From Desulfuromusa sp. (GTDB lineage: Bacteria > Desulfobacterota > Desulfuromonadia > Desulfuromonadales > Geopsychrobacteraceae), in the NCBI GenBank assembly GCA_021157505.1, contig JAGGWI010000009.1, positions 1 through 5,674 on the forward strand: a stretch of DNA of 5,674 nucleotides. The letters are read 5' to 3'. Positions 1 to 5,517 of this stretch are shown here, in pieces. The stretch's first letter is position 1. Each line of letters opens with the position of its first letter. The notes under the pieces are model-generated. The model was not told where the DNA came from. It saw only the letters and a program-made list of their open reading frames with translations, and made no database searches. Both the position numbers and the translations under genes were made by a program.

Positions 1-682
1 CCAGCAGGTGTTTGAAAAGTTTGGCCCCCAGTTTGGCATCCAACTTGTGGGCAGTATGGATAAAGATGTAGTTACGGGCGATATTCAGCAGTAGTTCAAA
101 CCCGGCAATCGCCAGAAAAGCGACCGCCAGAACATCCAGGGTGGTCAGACTTCGATGGACAATAACCTTGTCGAGAATCACCTGGGTAAACAGTGGTGTC
201 ACCAGACCGAACAACTGCACGACAAAAGAACCGAGCAACACCTCACCAATAATTCGCTTGAACTTGATGATCTCCTGCAGGAACCAACCAAAGCCGAAAA
301 CCACTTGCGAATTGATTTTTTTATGGCGCAGAACGATGAACTGTTCGAACTCCGTTTCAACCTCTTCGGTGGTTTTTTCGACAGTTTTCTTTTCCACCGG
401 ATCGAACAGCAGGCACTTGTTCGTCTCTTTATTGTTCTTCAACAATACGGCATACTTACCGGTGGCACCAACGGCAATGGCTGGCAGGGGGTAGGCTTCG
501 ACCAGTTTTGCTACTGGAATTTTCTTCAGTTTCGCCTTGAAATCGTGGCGTCCGGCGATTCGCAACAACTCTTCTGGAGTGACAATTTCCTGTAAACTGA
601 ATTCACGGGCAATGGCACGGATATCAATATCAATCCGGTTGATTCGGGCAACAACATCGAAAGCAATCAAGGCGGAATTCAT
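1..682 (-). CDS. Type I secretion ABC exporter, HlyB/LapB-like (N-terminal part, cut by window edge)
   Basis: Inner-membrane permease/ATPase that would drive export of an RTX-like protein or adhesin straight through the envelope, working with a membrane-fusion protein and a TolC-type channel. The visible 227 codons begin at ATG 682-680 and run off the left edge, so the ATPase domain (Walker A, signature, Walker B) is not seen; family members have about 700 residues. Residues 1-118 form a C39-peptidase-like domain: no Cys lies near the N-terminus and the position of the catalytic His is Tyr77 (GKYAVLL), while the FDP turn at 93-95 remains, so it should bind substrate rather than cleave it. Membrane segments lie near 145-168 and 183-205. 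The stretch TPLFTQVILDKVIVHRSLTT (162-181) and the later LGAKLFKHLL closely resemble my recollection of HlyB. The start overlaps the upstream TolC-like stop as ATGA, indicating translational coupling. Family assignment is strong; the exported substrate is unknown. Confidence 0.92.
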   Translation of the reverse strand, partial: MNSALIAFDVVARINRIDIDIRAIAREFSLQEIVTPEELLRIAGRHDFKAKLKKIPVAKLVEAYPLPAIAVGATGKYAVLLKNNKETNKCLLFDPVEKKTVEKTTEEVETEFEQFIVLRHKKINSQVVFGFGWFLQEIIKFKRIIGEVLLGSFVVQLFGLVTPLFTQVILDKVIVHRSLTTLDVLAVAFLAIAGFELLLNIARNYIFIHTAHKLDAKLGAKLFKHLL

Positions 683-1998
683 GATCCAGCCTCATTTATC
701 AACGTGAGCAACAGAGCGGAAGCTGCATAATCAACCTGACGCAAATCAACATCAAGTTGCCGACGGGACAGCTCAATGATGCGATTATGGACCGTAATCT
801 TGTCGGTCAATTGTTGTTCAGTCAGACGTTGAACATCGCTTCGTTGCCCGGCAATCCGGGTCAATTGTTCGTGACGCTTTTCTTCCATGGATGCAGAGGC
901 AGTATAAGCGTTAAGTGTCGTGGCAAGCTCCTGCAGCAGTTCCGCCTCCTTTTTCTGTTTCTGATAGCGCAGGCTGGTGAGTTCATGTCTGATCCGGGCT
1001 TGTCTGGCACGGTTGGCAAATCCATCGAACACTGGGCATTCAAGATATAGAGTTACCGAGGCATCACGGGAATCGAGACTGGACAAAGAGTCGGTGAAAC
1101 TGTGGTCATCACTGCCGTACATCCGATAGGCGCCTGACAGAGTCAGTTTGGGAAGTCTGGAACGTTTGATCATCGACAGTTCAGCCTGCTTGGTTTTGAT
1201 CTGTTGTCGGTAGATCAAAACAGCAGGAAAATTCTCTGGTTTGACAATATTTTCCGGTTTTTTTATTTTGGGGAAGGCTGCCAGAGTCACCTCTTCGGCG
1301 CAATAGTTCTGCCGGGTGTGGAAGCTGAGACTCTCCAGCAGATTTTCCCGGCGGGTTCGCAGCTCCACCAGTTGACTGAGTGTTTCCGCCAGTTCCAGCG
1401 CAGTATTTCCGAGCTGTTCACGGCCAATGGTTCCGGCTTGGTACAACTTTTTGGACAGCTGGAAAGTCATTCTCTGCTGCTCGGAAACCGCTTCCATCAC
1501 CTGAATCCGTTGTTGTTCTTTCAAGCTGCTGGCATACAAATTCAGGATTTCTTTGTGGATATCAAAAGAGGATTGTTGTTTCTGCAGTTCGGCAACTCGT
1601 ACCTGGCGGCGGGCGTTGGCGACAGTGAGATTGCGAATACCAAAATCGTACAGATTGTACCTGGCGGTTGCAATCAGGGAGTGTTTGTAGCCGGAGGCGT
1701 TGTCGGCAATGATGGCATCACCAACGGAAACGATATCGCTATCTTCATCAAAGACATGGACATACTCATTGCCGAAGCGCAGTGATAACTGCGGATAATA
1801 ATCGGCTTGTTGTTCGGCAACAGTGGCCTGAGCGGCCCCAATCTCTTCCCGGACGATTTTGCTGTCGAAAGAGTTCTGCAACCCGGCGGCAAGGACCTCT
1901 TTAAACGTCAGGACATCAGCATAAACGTTTGTACCGGTCAGACAGAGAGACAGTAACAGGACAGTGAAGACCGTCCTACGTAGCGATGGATAAACCAA
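679..1998 (-). CDS. TolC-family outer-membrane efflux/secretion channel (LapE/AggA-like)
   Basis: Outer-membrane channel with a periplasmic alpha-helical barrel, the exit duct of the type I secretion system formed with the exporter gene just downstream. The 439-residue product has the usual family length. A Sec signal peptide is clear: basic SLRR, hydrophobic core at about 9-20, likely cut after NVYA (27/28); Cys19 does not sit in a lipobox. The mature part shows the two-fold TolC layout: two long heptad-rich regions (roughly 130-245 and 320-420), each with alanine/glutamine/glutamate-rich coiled-coil helices, and in the second half the family hallmark CPVFDGFANRARQARIRHE preceded by beta-strand-like ASVTLYLE. 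The start is TTG at 1998-1996, preferred because a strong GGAGG (2012-2008) lies 9 nt upstream and because it gives a complete signal peptide; no in-frame ATG is nearby. It is the first gene of the unit and shares ATGA with the exporter. It could also serve other exporters; the specific partner is inferred from linkage. Confidence 0.9.
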   Translation of the reverse strand: MVYPSLRRTVFTVLLLSLCLTGTNVYADVLTFKEVLAAGLQNSFDSKIVREEIGAAQATVAEQQADYYPQLSLRFGNEYVHVFDEDSDIVSVGDAIIADNASGYKHSLIATARYNLYDFGIRNLTVANARRQVRVAELQKQQSSFDIHKEILNLYASSLKEQQRIQVMEAVSEQQRMTFQLSKKLYQAGTIGREQLGNTALELAETLSQLVELRTRRENLLESLSFHTRQNYCAEEVTLAAFPKIKKPENIVKPENFPAVLIYRQQIKTKQAELSMIKRSRLPKLTLSGAYRMYGSDDHSFTDSLSSLDSRDASVTLYLECPVFDGFANRARQARIRHELTSLRYQKQKKEAELLQELATTLNAYTASASMEEKRHEQLTRIAGQRSDVQRLTEQQLTDKITVHNRIIELSRRQLDVDLRQVDYAASALLLTLINEAGS

Positions 1999-2002
1999 TG
2001 GA

Positions 2003-2012
2003 CACCCCCTCC
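2003..2012 (-). promoter_or_regulatory. Strong Shine-Dalgarno for the TTG start of the TolC-like gene
   Basis: Reading the minus strand, GGAGGGGGTG (2012-2003) precedes TTG at 1998-1996, with 9 nt between GGAGG and the start codon. This near-ideal site supports the otherwise weak TTG codon and fixes the start so that the full signal peptide is included. Confidence 0.8.
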
Positions 2013-2041
2013 AGATTGATATTTCCCGGCTATCAATTTCA

Positions 2042-2064
2042 CTTCAACAAAGCCATTGTTAAAG
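2042..2064 (-). promoter_or_regulatory. Dyad/stem-loop in the leader of the TolC-like gene
   Basis: Plus-strand CTTCAACAA (2042-2050) and TTGTTAAAG (2056-2064) are inverted copies with 8 of 9 positions matching, separated by AGCCA. It lies about 45-65 nt upstream of the TTG start, downstream of the candidate promoter. It could be a repressor/activator operator or a leader hairpin; the sequence alone does not tell which. Confidence 0.35.
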
Positions 2065-2103
2065 TCAATATTTGCCACAGACCCACAAAAACAGTGTCGG
2101 GAT

Positions 2104-2133
2104 ATAAAACCTGATATGTCTGTCAGTCGTCAA
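2104..2133 (-). promoter_or_regulatory. Candidate sigma-70-type promoter for the secretion operon
   Basis: On the minus strand TTGACG (2133-2128, 5/6 to consensus) is followed after 18 nt by TTTTAT (2109-2104, 4/6). Transcription would begin near 2097 and leave a leader of roughly 100 nt. The -10 match is modest, so this is a suggestion. The remainder of 1999-2368 shows no credible ORF, tRNA or recognisable riboswitch on either strand. Confidence 0.3.
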
Positions 2134-2350
2134 TAAGAAAATAACCTTGCGCTGTTAACATGTTGCATAAACAATCTGAGGTATTTATTTTTTGGAATTT
2201 GTGAGCTGCAGGAAATCGTGATTATGCCACCTAAAAATACTCTCCCGATAACGTCTATGATCGTTCCGATTGTAGTACCTTCATCATCAAGAGGTTACCG
2301 ACCCACTCCCATCATGTGGAAAAGATGAAACTCACTATAATGTAGGTCAT

Positions 2351-2360
2351 CCCCCCCCCC
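2351..2360. repeat. Homopolymer run of ten C
   Basis: Ten consecutive C (G on the minus strand) lie in non-coding DNA, 8 bp left of the MITE-like element and about 350 bp upstream of the TolC-like gene. Such runs are prone to length change during replication and sequencing. No gene reads through it, so any effect would be on transcription; none is shown. Confidence 0.85.
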
Positions 2361-2368
2361 GAAACAGC

Positions 2369-2537
2369 CTAGGAGGCTGTCGGACTATACGGACTGAAGC
2401 GAAAATTCGGAGGTTTGAGAACAGTTTTTAGCTCGTTTGCAGGCTCATAGCCATAGCTATGGGGCAAAAAGGAGCTAAAAAATGAGCCAAACAAACGGAT
2501 TTACAGCCAGTTCATGGATAGTCCGACAGTCTCCTAG
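2369..2537. mobile_element. MITE-like foldback element with terminal inverted repeats and CTAG ends
   Basis: The left end 2369-2388 (CTAGGAGGCTGTCGGACTAT) and the right end 2518-2537 are inverted copies matching at 19 of 20 positions. Both ends carry the palindrome CTAG; if this is a 4-bp target duplication, the element proper is 2373-2533 (161 bp) with 16-bp ends GAGRCTGTCGGACTAT. Inside, TTTTTAGCTC (2425-2434) pairs with GAGCTAAAAA (2472-2481), and the centre holds a perfect 12-bp palindrome, CCATAGCTATGG (2451-2462); between these the two arms are weakly similar, so the whole element can fold on itself. It encodes no protein. This is the form of a non-autonomous derivative of an insertion sequence; CTAG duplication is known for IS5-type elements, but the parent family is not identified. 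It lies 5 bp past the pxpA stop and could influence 3' end formation, though no T-run follows its hairpins. Confidence 0.75.
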
Positions 2538-2542
2538 ACACA

Positions 2543-3316
2543 TCAAATACTTTTCATGATATGCGGCAGGGTAACGATTTCAATCCCCTCAGACTCTAGA
2601 AATTCACGGACTTCAATGGCAATTTTGACCGATTCCTGATTGTCACCATGAACACATATACTGTGAAAGTCTGTTTTAATAATCTTTCCATTGATACTTT
2701 CGATGCCGCCTCGGTTGAGCATGCCCCTGACGTTCTCAACACAATCGGCAGGATCACTAAAAACCGATCCAGGCTGACTGCGAGACACCAACTGACCAGA
2801 CTCATCATAAGCACGATCGGCAAAAACCTCCAACGCCACAGGCAAACCATGCTCTATACCGACTTTAGCCAATTCGGAACAAACCGGAGCAAGCAAAATC
2901 ATGGTTGGATCATAGGACACCATAGCCGTAACAATATTTTCAGCAAGATCATAATCGACACACGCCATGTTATTGAGAGCTCCGTGTGGCTTGACATGAG
3001 TCACCCTGCTACCCAAAGAGCGGGCAATTCCCTCCAAGGCTCCAATTTGATAAAGAACCAAAGCCCTAAGTTCGTGTGGCGCGATATGCATAACCCGCCG
3101 CCCGAACCCCTGAAGATCAGGGAATGAAGGATGGGCTCCGACGCTAACTCCATTATCAAGTGCCATTTGCAATGTTTCAGTCATGATCCAAGGATCCCCT
3201 GCATGAAATCCGCTGGCAATATTGGCACTAGAAACCGCTTTTAATAATTCTCCATCATTCCCCAAACAATAAGCACCAAAACTTTCTCCCATATCGGCAT
3301 TAATATTAATTTTCAT
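2543..3316 (-). CDS. pxpA: 5-oxoprolinase subunit A (LamB/YcsF family)
   Basis: Subunit of the three-part ATP-dependent 5-oxoprolinase, a cytoplasmic enzyme that hydrolyses 5-oxo-L-proline, a spontaneous damage product of glutamine and glutamate metabolism, to L-glutamate. The 257-residue product spans the whole family. Motifs in order: NADMGESFG (6-14), ANIASGFHAGD (31-41), GAHPSFPDLQGFGRR (60-74), THVKPHGALNN (106-116), EVFADRAYDESGQLVSRSQPG (a block at 163-183) and CVHGDN (221-226). Conserved His and Asp positions are kept; two sites differ from the common form, Ser35 where Cys is usual (ANIACGFHAGD) and Asn115 where Tyr is usual (KPHGALYN). The ATG start at 3316-3314 gives the typical MKIxxNADMGE opening; AAGGGAG lies 12 nt upstream, slightly far. 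It is last in the operon, 36 bp after pxpC, and ends beside the MITE. Assignment is firm. Confidence 0.95.
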   Translation of the reverse strand: MKININADMGESFGAYCLGNDGELLKAVSSANIASGFHAGDPWIMTETLQMALDNGVSVGAHPSFPDLQGFGRRVMHIAPHELRALVLYQIGALEGIARSLGSRVTHVKPHGALNNMACVDYDLAENIVTAMVSYDPTMILLAPVCSELAKVGIEHGLPVALEVFADRAYDESGQLVSRSQPGSVFSDPADCVENVRGMLNRGGIESINGKIIKTDFHSICVHGDNQESVKIAIEVREFLESEGIEIVTLPHIMKSI

Positions 3317-3352
3317 TGCTGACGAAATCTCCCTTCAAAAAATACCAGACAT

Positions 3353-4396
3353 CTAATCAATCGGGTTTCCAGTTTCAGGAAAAGGGTCTGACAACCATGT
3401 CAATGGAGCCACCGATTCCAGTAGAGCAGCCAGTCCCAGACGATACTGCCGCAACAAGACTTCTGCTTGATCAACGTTGACCGGACGAAATCCGATCCTT
3501 TGTCCTGGACTGAGTATAGCTAGTCTTGGGAGATCACAACTAATGACCGTCGCAATTTTAGGATAACCACCCACTGTTGGAGACTCAGCCAACATAATGA
3601 TCGGCAAACCGTTCCCTGGGATCTGTATTGCGCCTGGAATCATTCCGTCTGAAACAATTTCCCGATGAGCAGAGGAACGATGCTTAACGGCATTTCCCTC
3701 AAGACGCAAACCCATGCGATCGGAGTCAGAACCGATTTGGTATTCTTGCTGAAAAAAATCTCGCTGCGACTCTGCAGAAAAGTAATCCTGCTGCGGACCG
3801 AGAATCACGCGAAACTCCAAAACCGAAGAAGTTAAATCACGAGTGTGATTATAGGGGATATCAGCCAACGGATTGACTGGCAAATTCAGTTCAGGACCGG
3901 CGGGAACAGAATTCTCAGAACAGGTCAATGAATCTCCCACGGACAAAAAAGAACCATCGATTCCTCCTAAATGACCGCGGACAGATGTCGATCGACTCCC
4001 CATTACCTTCGGGACGGAAATGCCTCCAGAAAAGGCTAGATAAACTGCCCGCCCACGACTGACAGTTTTTACCTTGAAAAGATCTCCGGCCTCAAGCGTA
4101 ACACTACGCCATGATTTTATCAGCCGACTTTGATCTTTACGTACAATTTCAATCAGAGCATCGCCAACCACGGCAATCCGCAAAACACCCCGAACCACTT
4201 CTAAAACCGGTCCGGTAACCAAGGTCTCAAGAACTGCAGAATCATGAGGGTTCCCTACCAGAACATTGGCGATACGAACCAAATCGGGATGCAATGCTCC
4301 CGACCACGGCACCCCGTAACACCGATAACCGAAACGCCCCAGGTCTTGTATACTGGTGAGCATTCCGGTTTTTCTGACAATCAACTCAGCGGACAT
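3353..4396 (-). CDS. pxpC: 5-oxoprolinase subunit C (biotin-dependent carboxyltransferase/KipA family)
   Basis: Partner of PxpB in the 5-oxoprolinase complex; the domain is called AHS2 or 'allophanate hydrolase subunit 2', and the same fold occurs in urea carboxylase and in the KipA protein of Bacillus. The 347 residues cover the full domain with a C-terminal tail somewhat longer than in the E. coli protein. Motifs: TSIQDLGRFGYRCYGVPWSG (14-33), ANVLVGNP (43-50), AFSGGI (121-126), MGSRST (132-137), LGPQQDYF (199-206), SDRMGLRLEG (225-234), SDGMIPGAIQIPGNGLPIIM (249-268) and GGYPKIATVI (276-285). His36 stands where Asp is common (SGAMD). The ATG at 4396-4394 lies inside the end of pxpB, an 11-bp overlap, with GAGAAGGG just upstream, so translation is probably coupled. 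In isolation KipA and urea carboxylase pieces would be alternatives, but the B-C-A context makes 5-oxoprolinase the best reading. Confidence 0.94.
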   Translation of the reverse strand: MSAELIVRKTGMLTSIQDLGRFGYRCYGVPWSGALHPDLVRIANVLVGNPHDSAVLETLVTGPVLEVVRGVLRIAVVGDALIEIVRKDQSRLIKSWRSVTLEAGDLFKVKTVSRGRAVYLAFSGGISVPKVMGSRSTSVRGHLGGIDGSFLSVGDSLTCSENSVPAGPELNLPVNPLADIPYNHTRDLTSSVLEFRVILGPQQDYFSAESQRDFFQQEYQIGSDSDRMGLRLEGNAVKHRSSAHREIVSDGMIPGAIQIPGNGLPIIMLAESPTVGGYPKIATVISCDLPRLAILSPGQRIGFRPVNVDQAEVLLRQYRLGLAALLESVAPLTWLSDPFPETGNPID

Positions 4397-5168
4397 GACA
4401 ACCGCCCTTCTCTAAAAACCGGCTAAGATCAAGACTTCCAGCACTTGTTTCCCGGGATATCAGATCAAACTCGTGGCGTGAAATTGCTCTGAAACGAACC
4501 TGATCACCCTGCCGCAACAAAGCCGGGTCAGTACGTCGATGATCAAAAAGTCCCACCGGACATCGTCCGAGCAAGCGCCACCCACCCGGGCTTTCAAACG
4601 GATAGATCGCTGTCTGTTTTCCGGTAATCGCCACAGATCCGGCGGGAACCCTGATACGCGGTTCGGCAAGCCGAGGCATCTGCAATTGCGGAACAAGGTC
4701 TCCCATATAAGGAAATCCCGGCAGAAAGCCCAGCATATAAACGAGATAGGTAGATGCCGTATGAAGCGCGATAACCTCTGTGGTGGAGATCCCTGCGCTT
4801 TCTGCAACCGCCCCAAGATCCTGTGCAAAATCGTCTTCATAGCAAACGGGAAGAATCCAAAGACGCCCATCAGGAGCAGGAGTTAAAAACATATTTTCAG
4901 GCAGCGAGAGCACATAGTCCTTAAGCCGCTGCCGCGAACAACTCAAAGGGTCAAAAATAATTGTGAGGGACCGGTAAGTCGGTACAGTTTCGACGATACC
5001 GCTCAACTCACCGGCCCGCCAAGCTTCATTCACACATTTGTCCAGTGTTGCCACCCGTTTCACAAGTTGCTGGTCAATCCCTTCCCCCAGCTCTAAGGTC
5101 AGAGCGCTATCACCCAATTCCAAAAAACGGATAGGGAATTTATTGTTTTGTTCTAAAGAAAATGCCAC
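4386..5168 (-). CDS. pxpB: 5-oxoprolinase subunit B (KipI/AHS1 family)
   Basis: First gene of the operon; cytoplasmic partner of PxpC (AHS1, 'allophanate hydrolase subunit 1', the KipI fold with a cyclophilin-like C-terminal half). The 260 residues are full length. Motifs: PTYRSLTIIFDP (63-74), LPVCYEDDFAQDL (106-118), HTASTYLVYMLGFLPGFPYM (136-155) with the conserved His136, then RIRVPAGSVAITGKQTAIYP (171-190) and ESPGGWRLLGR (192-202), and FDHRRTDPALLRQGDQVRF (208-226). The start is GTG at 5168-5166, supported by CGAGG (5179-5175) with a 6-nt spacer and by the lack of any further in-frame ATG before residue 93. Bacillus KipI inhibits the sporulation kinase KinA, but operon order B-C-A with an adjacent PxpA makes the metabolic role far more likely. 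No transporter gene is attached in the visible region. Confidence 0.94.
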   Translation of the reverse strand: MAFSLEQNNKFPIRFLELGDSALTLELGEGIDQQLVKRVATLDKCVNEAWRAGELSGIVETVPTYRSLTIIFDPLSCSRQRLKDYVLSLPENMFLTPAPDGRLWILPVCYEDDFAQDLGAVAESAGISTTEVIALHTASTYLVYMLGFLPGFPYMGDLVPQLQMPRLAEPRIRVPAGSVAITGKQTAIYPFESPGGWRLLGRCPVGLFDHRRTDPALLRQGDQVRFRAISRHEFDLISRETSAGSLDLSRFLEKGGCHVR

Positions 5169-5174
5169 TTCAAA

Positions 5175-5179
5175 CCTCG
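5175..5179 (-). promoter_or_regulatory. pxpB: Ribosome binding site deciding the GTG start of pxpB
   Basis: CGAGG on the minus strand (5179-5175) lies 6 nt before GTG 5168-5166. As there is no ATG alternative in the first third of the frame, it supports the GTG start. Confidence 0.65.
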
Positions 5180-5217
5180 GAATTTTTGTAAATTAACTGC
5201 CCCAGTCTCCAACTGCT

Positions 5218-5253
5218 ATCATACAGATAGCCTAGGGAAACTTGTCTGGTCAA
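5218..5253 (-). promoter_or_regulatory. Possible promoter elements for the pxpBCA operon
   Basis: On the minus strand TATGAT (5223-5218) matches the -10 consensus at 5 of 6 positions about 50 nt before the pxpB start. The best -35-like hexamer, TTGACC (5253-5248), is 24 nt away, too far for a standard pairing. A promoter is expected here because pxpB is first in its unit, but the exact element is not settled. Confidence 0.25.
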
Positions 5254-5262
5254 TTGAAAAGG

Positions 5263-5287
5263 TTGATCTCGATATCAAATCGATCAA
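5263..5287. promoter_or_regulatory. Dyad TTGATC-N13-GATCAA upstream of pxpB
   Basis: TTGATC (5263-5268) and GATCAA (5282-5287) form a perfect 6-bp inverted repeat with 13 bp between, enclosing a second small palindrome, GATATC. It lies about 95-120 bp upstream of the pxpB start, just beyond the promoter-like hexamers, where an activator or repressor site might be. No regulator is encoded nearby, and short dyads also arise by chance. Confidence 0.3.
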
Positions 5288-5318
5288 TATAGGGTACCTG
5301 AGAAAGATTTTCTGAACG

Positions 5319-5343
5319 GACTGTGTGCGTTGCACATCAAGTC
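5319..5343. other. Imperfect stem-loop beyond the lysine-rich remnant
   Basis: TGTGC (5324-5328) and GCACA (5332-5336) close a 3-nt loop, and outside them GACT (5319-5322) faces AGTC (5340-5343) across unequal bulges. On the minus strand it lies 9 bp after the stop of the lysine-rich remnant, where a terminator might sit, but no T-run follows it, so termination is not supported. Confidence 0.3.
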
Positions 5344-5352
5344 GCTTCGGTT

Positions 5353-5517
5353 CTACCGGTGGTCGTTTTCTCCTTTGGCTGGCCGACCTTTTTTCTTTGT
5401 GACCTTTGGAGGCTTGACTTTCTTTGCTGGGTTTTCCCGTCCAATGATAGCAGTTGAGTCTTTATCTTTACTTACGTGATCAATAAGTTCTAGACTGAAC
5501 GCAGGGTGTTGCCCCCC
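5353..5517 (-). pseudogene. Lysine-rich C-terminal remnant with GRPAKG motif, no start codon
   Basis: An open minus-strand frame of 54 codons runs from just after a TAG (5520-5518) to a TAG stop at 5355-5353. It has no ATG, GTG or TTG start in frame. The translation looks protein-like: a helical LELIDHV segment, then AIIGRENPAKKVKPPKVTKK (residues 23-42) leading to KGRPAKG, an AT-hook-like basic motif found in DNA-binding proteins and in linkers of some transposases. I do not recognise the family. Its 5' end overlaps the decayed hydantoinase-B-like sequence on the other strand, so it may be what remains of a gene after an insertion or deletion. Chance coding is the alternative; a role in DNA binding is only suggested by composition. 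Confidence 0.3.

Noticed and set aside
141..595. Plus-strand open frames of 117 and 146 codons
   Set aside because: They lie antisense to the HlyB-like exporter, which has clear family motifs; their translations show no domain and no ribosome binding site worth noting.
1204..1785. Plus-strand open frame of 193 codons
   Set aside because: It is the antisense shadow of the TolC-like gene; the translation resembles no family and mirrors the coiled-coil codon bias of the other strand.
2336..2341. Perfect plus-strand TATAAT as a promoter
   Set aside because: No acceptable -35 lies 16-18 bp upstream (the sequence there is CATGTG-like), and no plus-strand gene follows.
2160..2368. A riboswitch or small RNA in the gene-free region
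   Set aside because: I looked for conserved riboswitch cores, including the cyclic-di-GMP type, and for tRNA-like folds, and saw none.
2369..2537. The MITE as a rho-independent terminator for pxpBCA
   Set aside because: The hairpins are strong, but the T-rich stretches lie within the stems and no T-run follows the stem in the direction of transcription; a terminator role is not shown.
2648..3127. Plus-strand open frame of 159 codons
   Set aside because: It is antisense to pxpA, whose catalytic motifs are in the minus frame.
5231..5236. CCTAGG at 5231, like the CCTAGG at the left MITE border (2368-2373), as a second element end or target site
   Set aside because: Only the six bases are shared; none of the CTGTCGGACTAT terminal repeat follows at 5231.
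5400..5476. Plus-strand LSLLT reading before the HyuB tail as further HyuB sequence
   Set aside because: A short LSLLT resembles the residues usually before TERR in the family, but a 20-bp interruption would be needed and the upstream translation shows no other HyuB feature.
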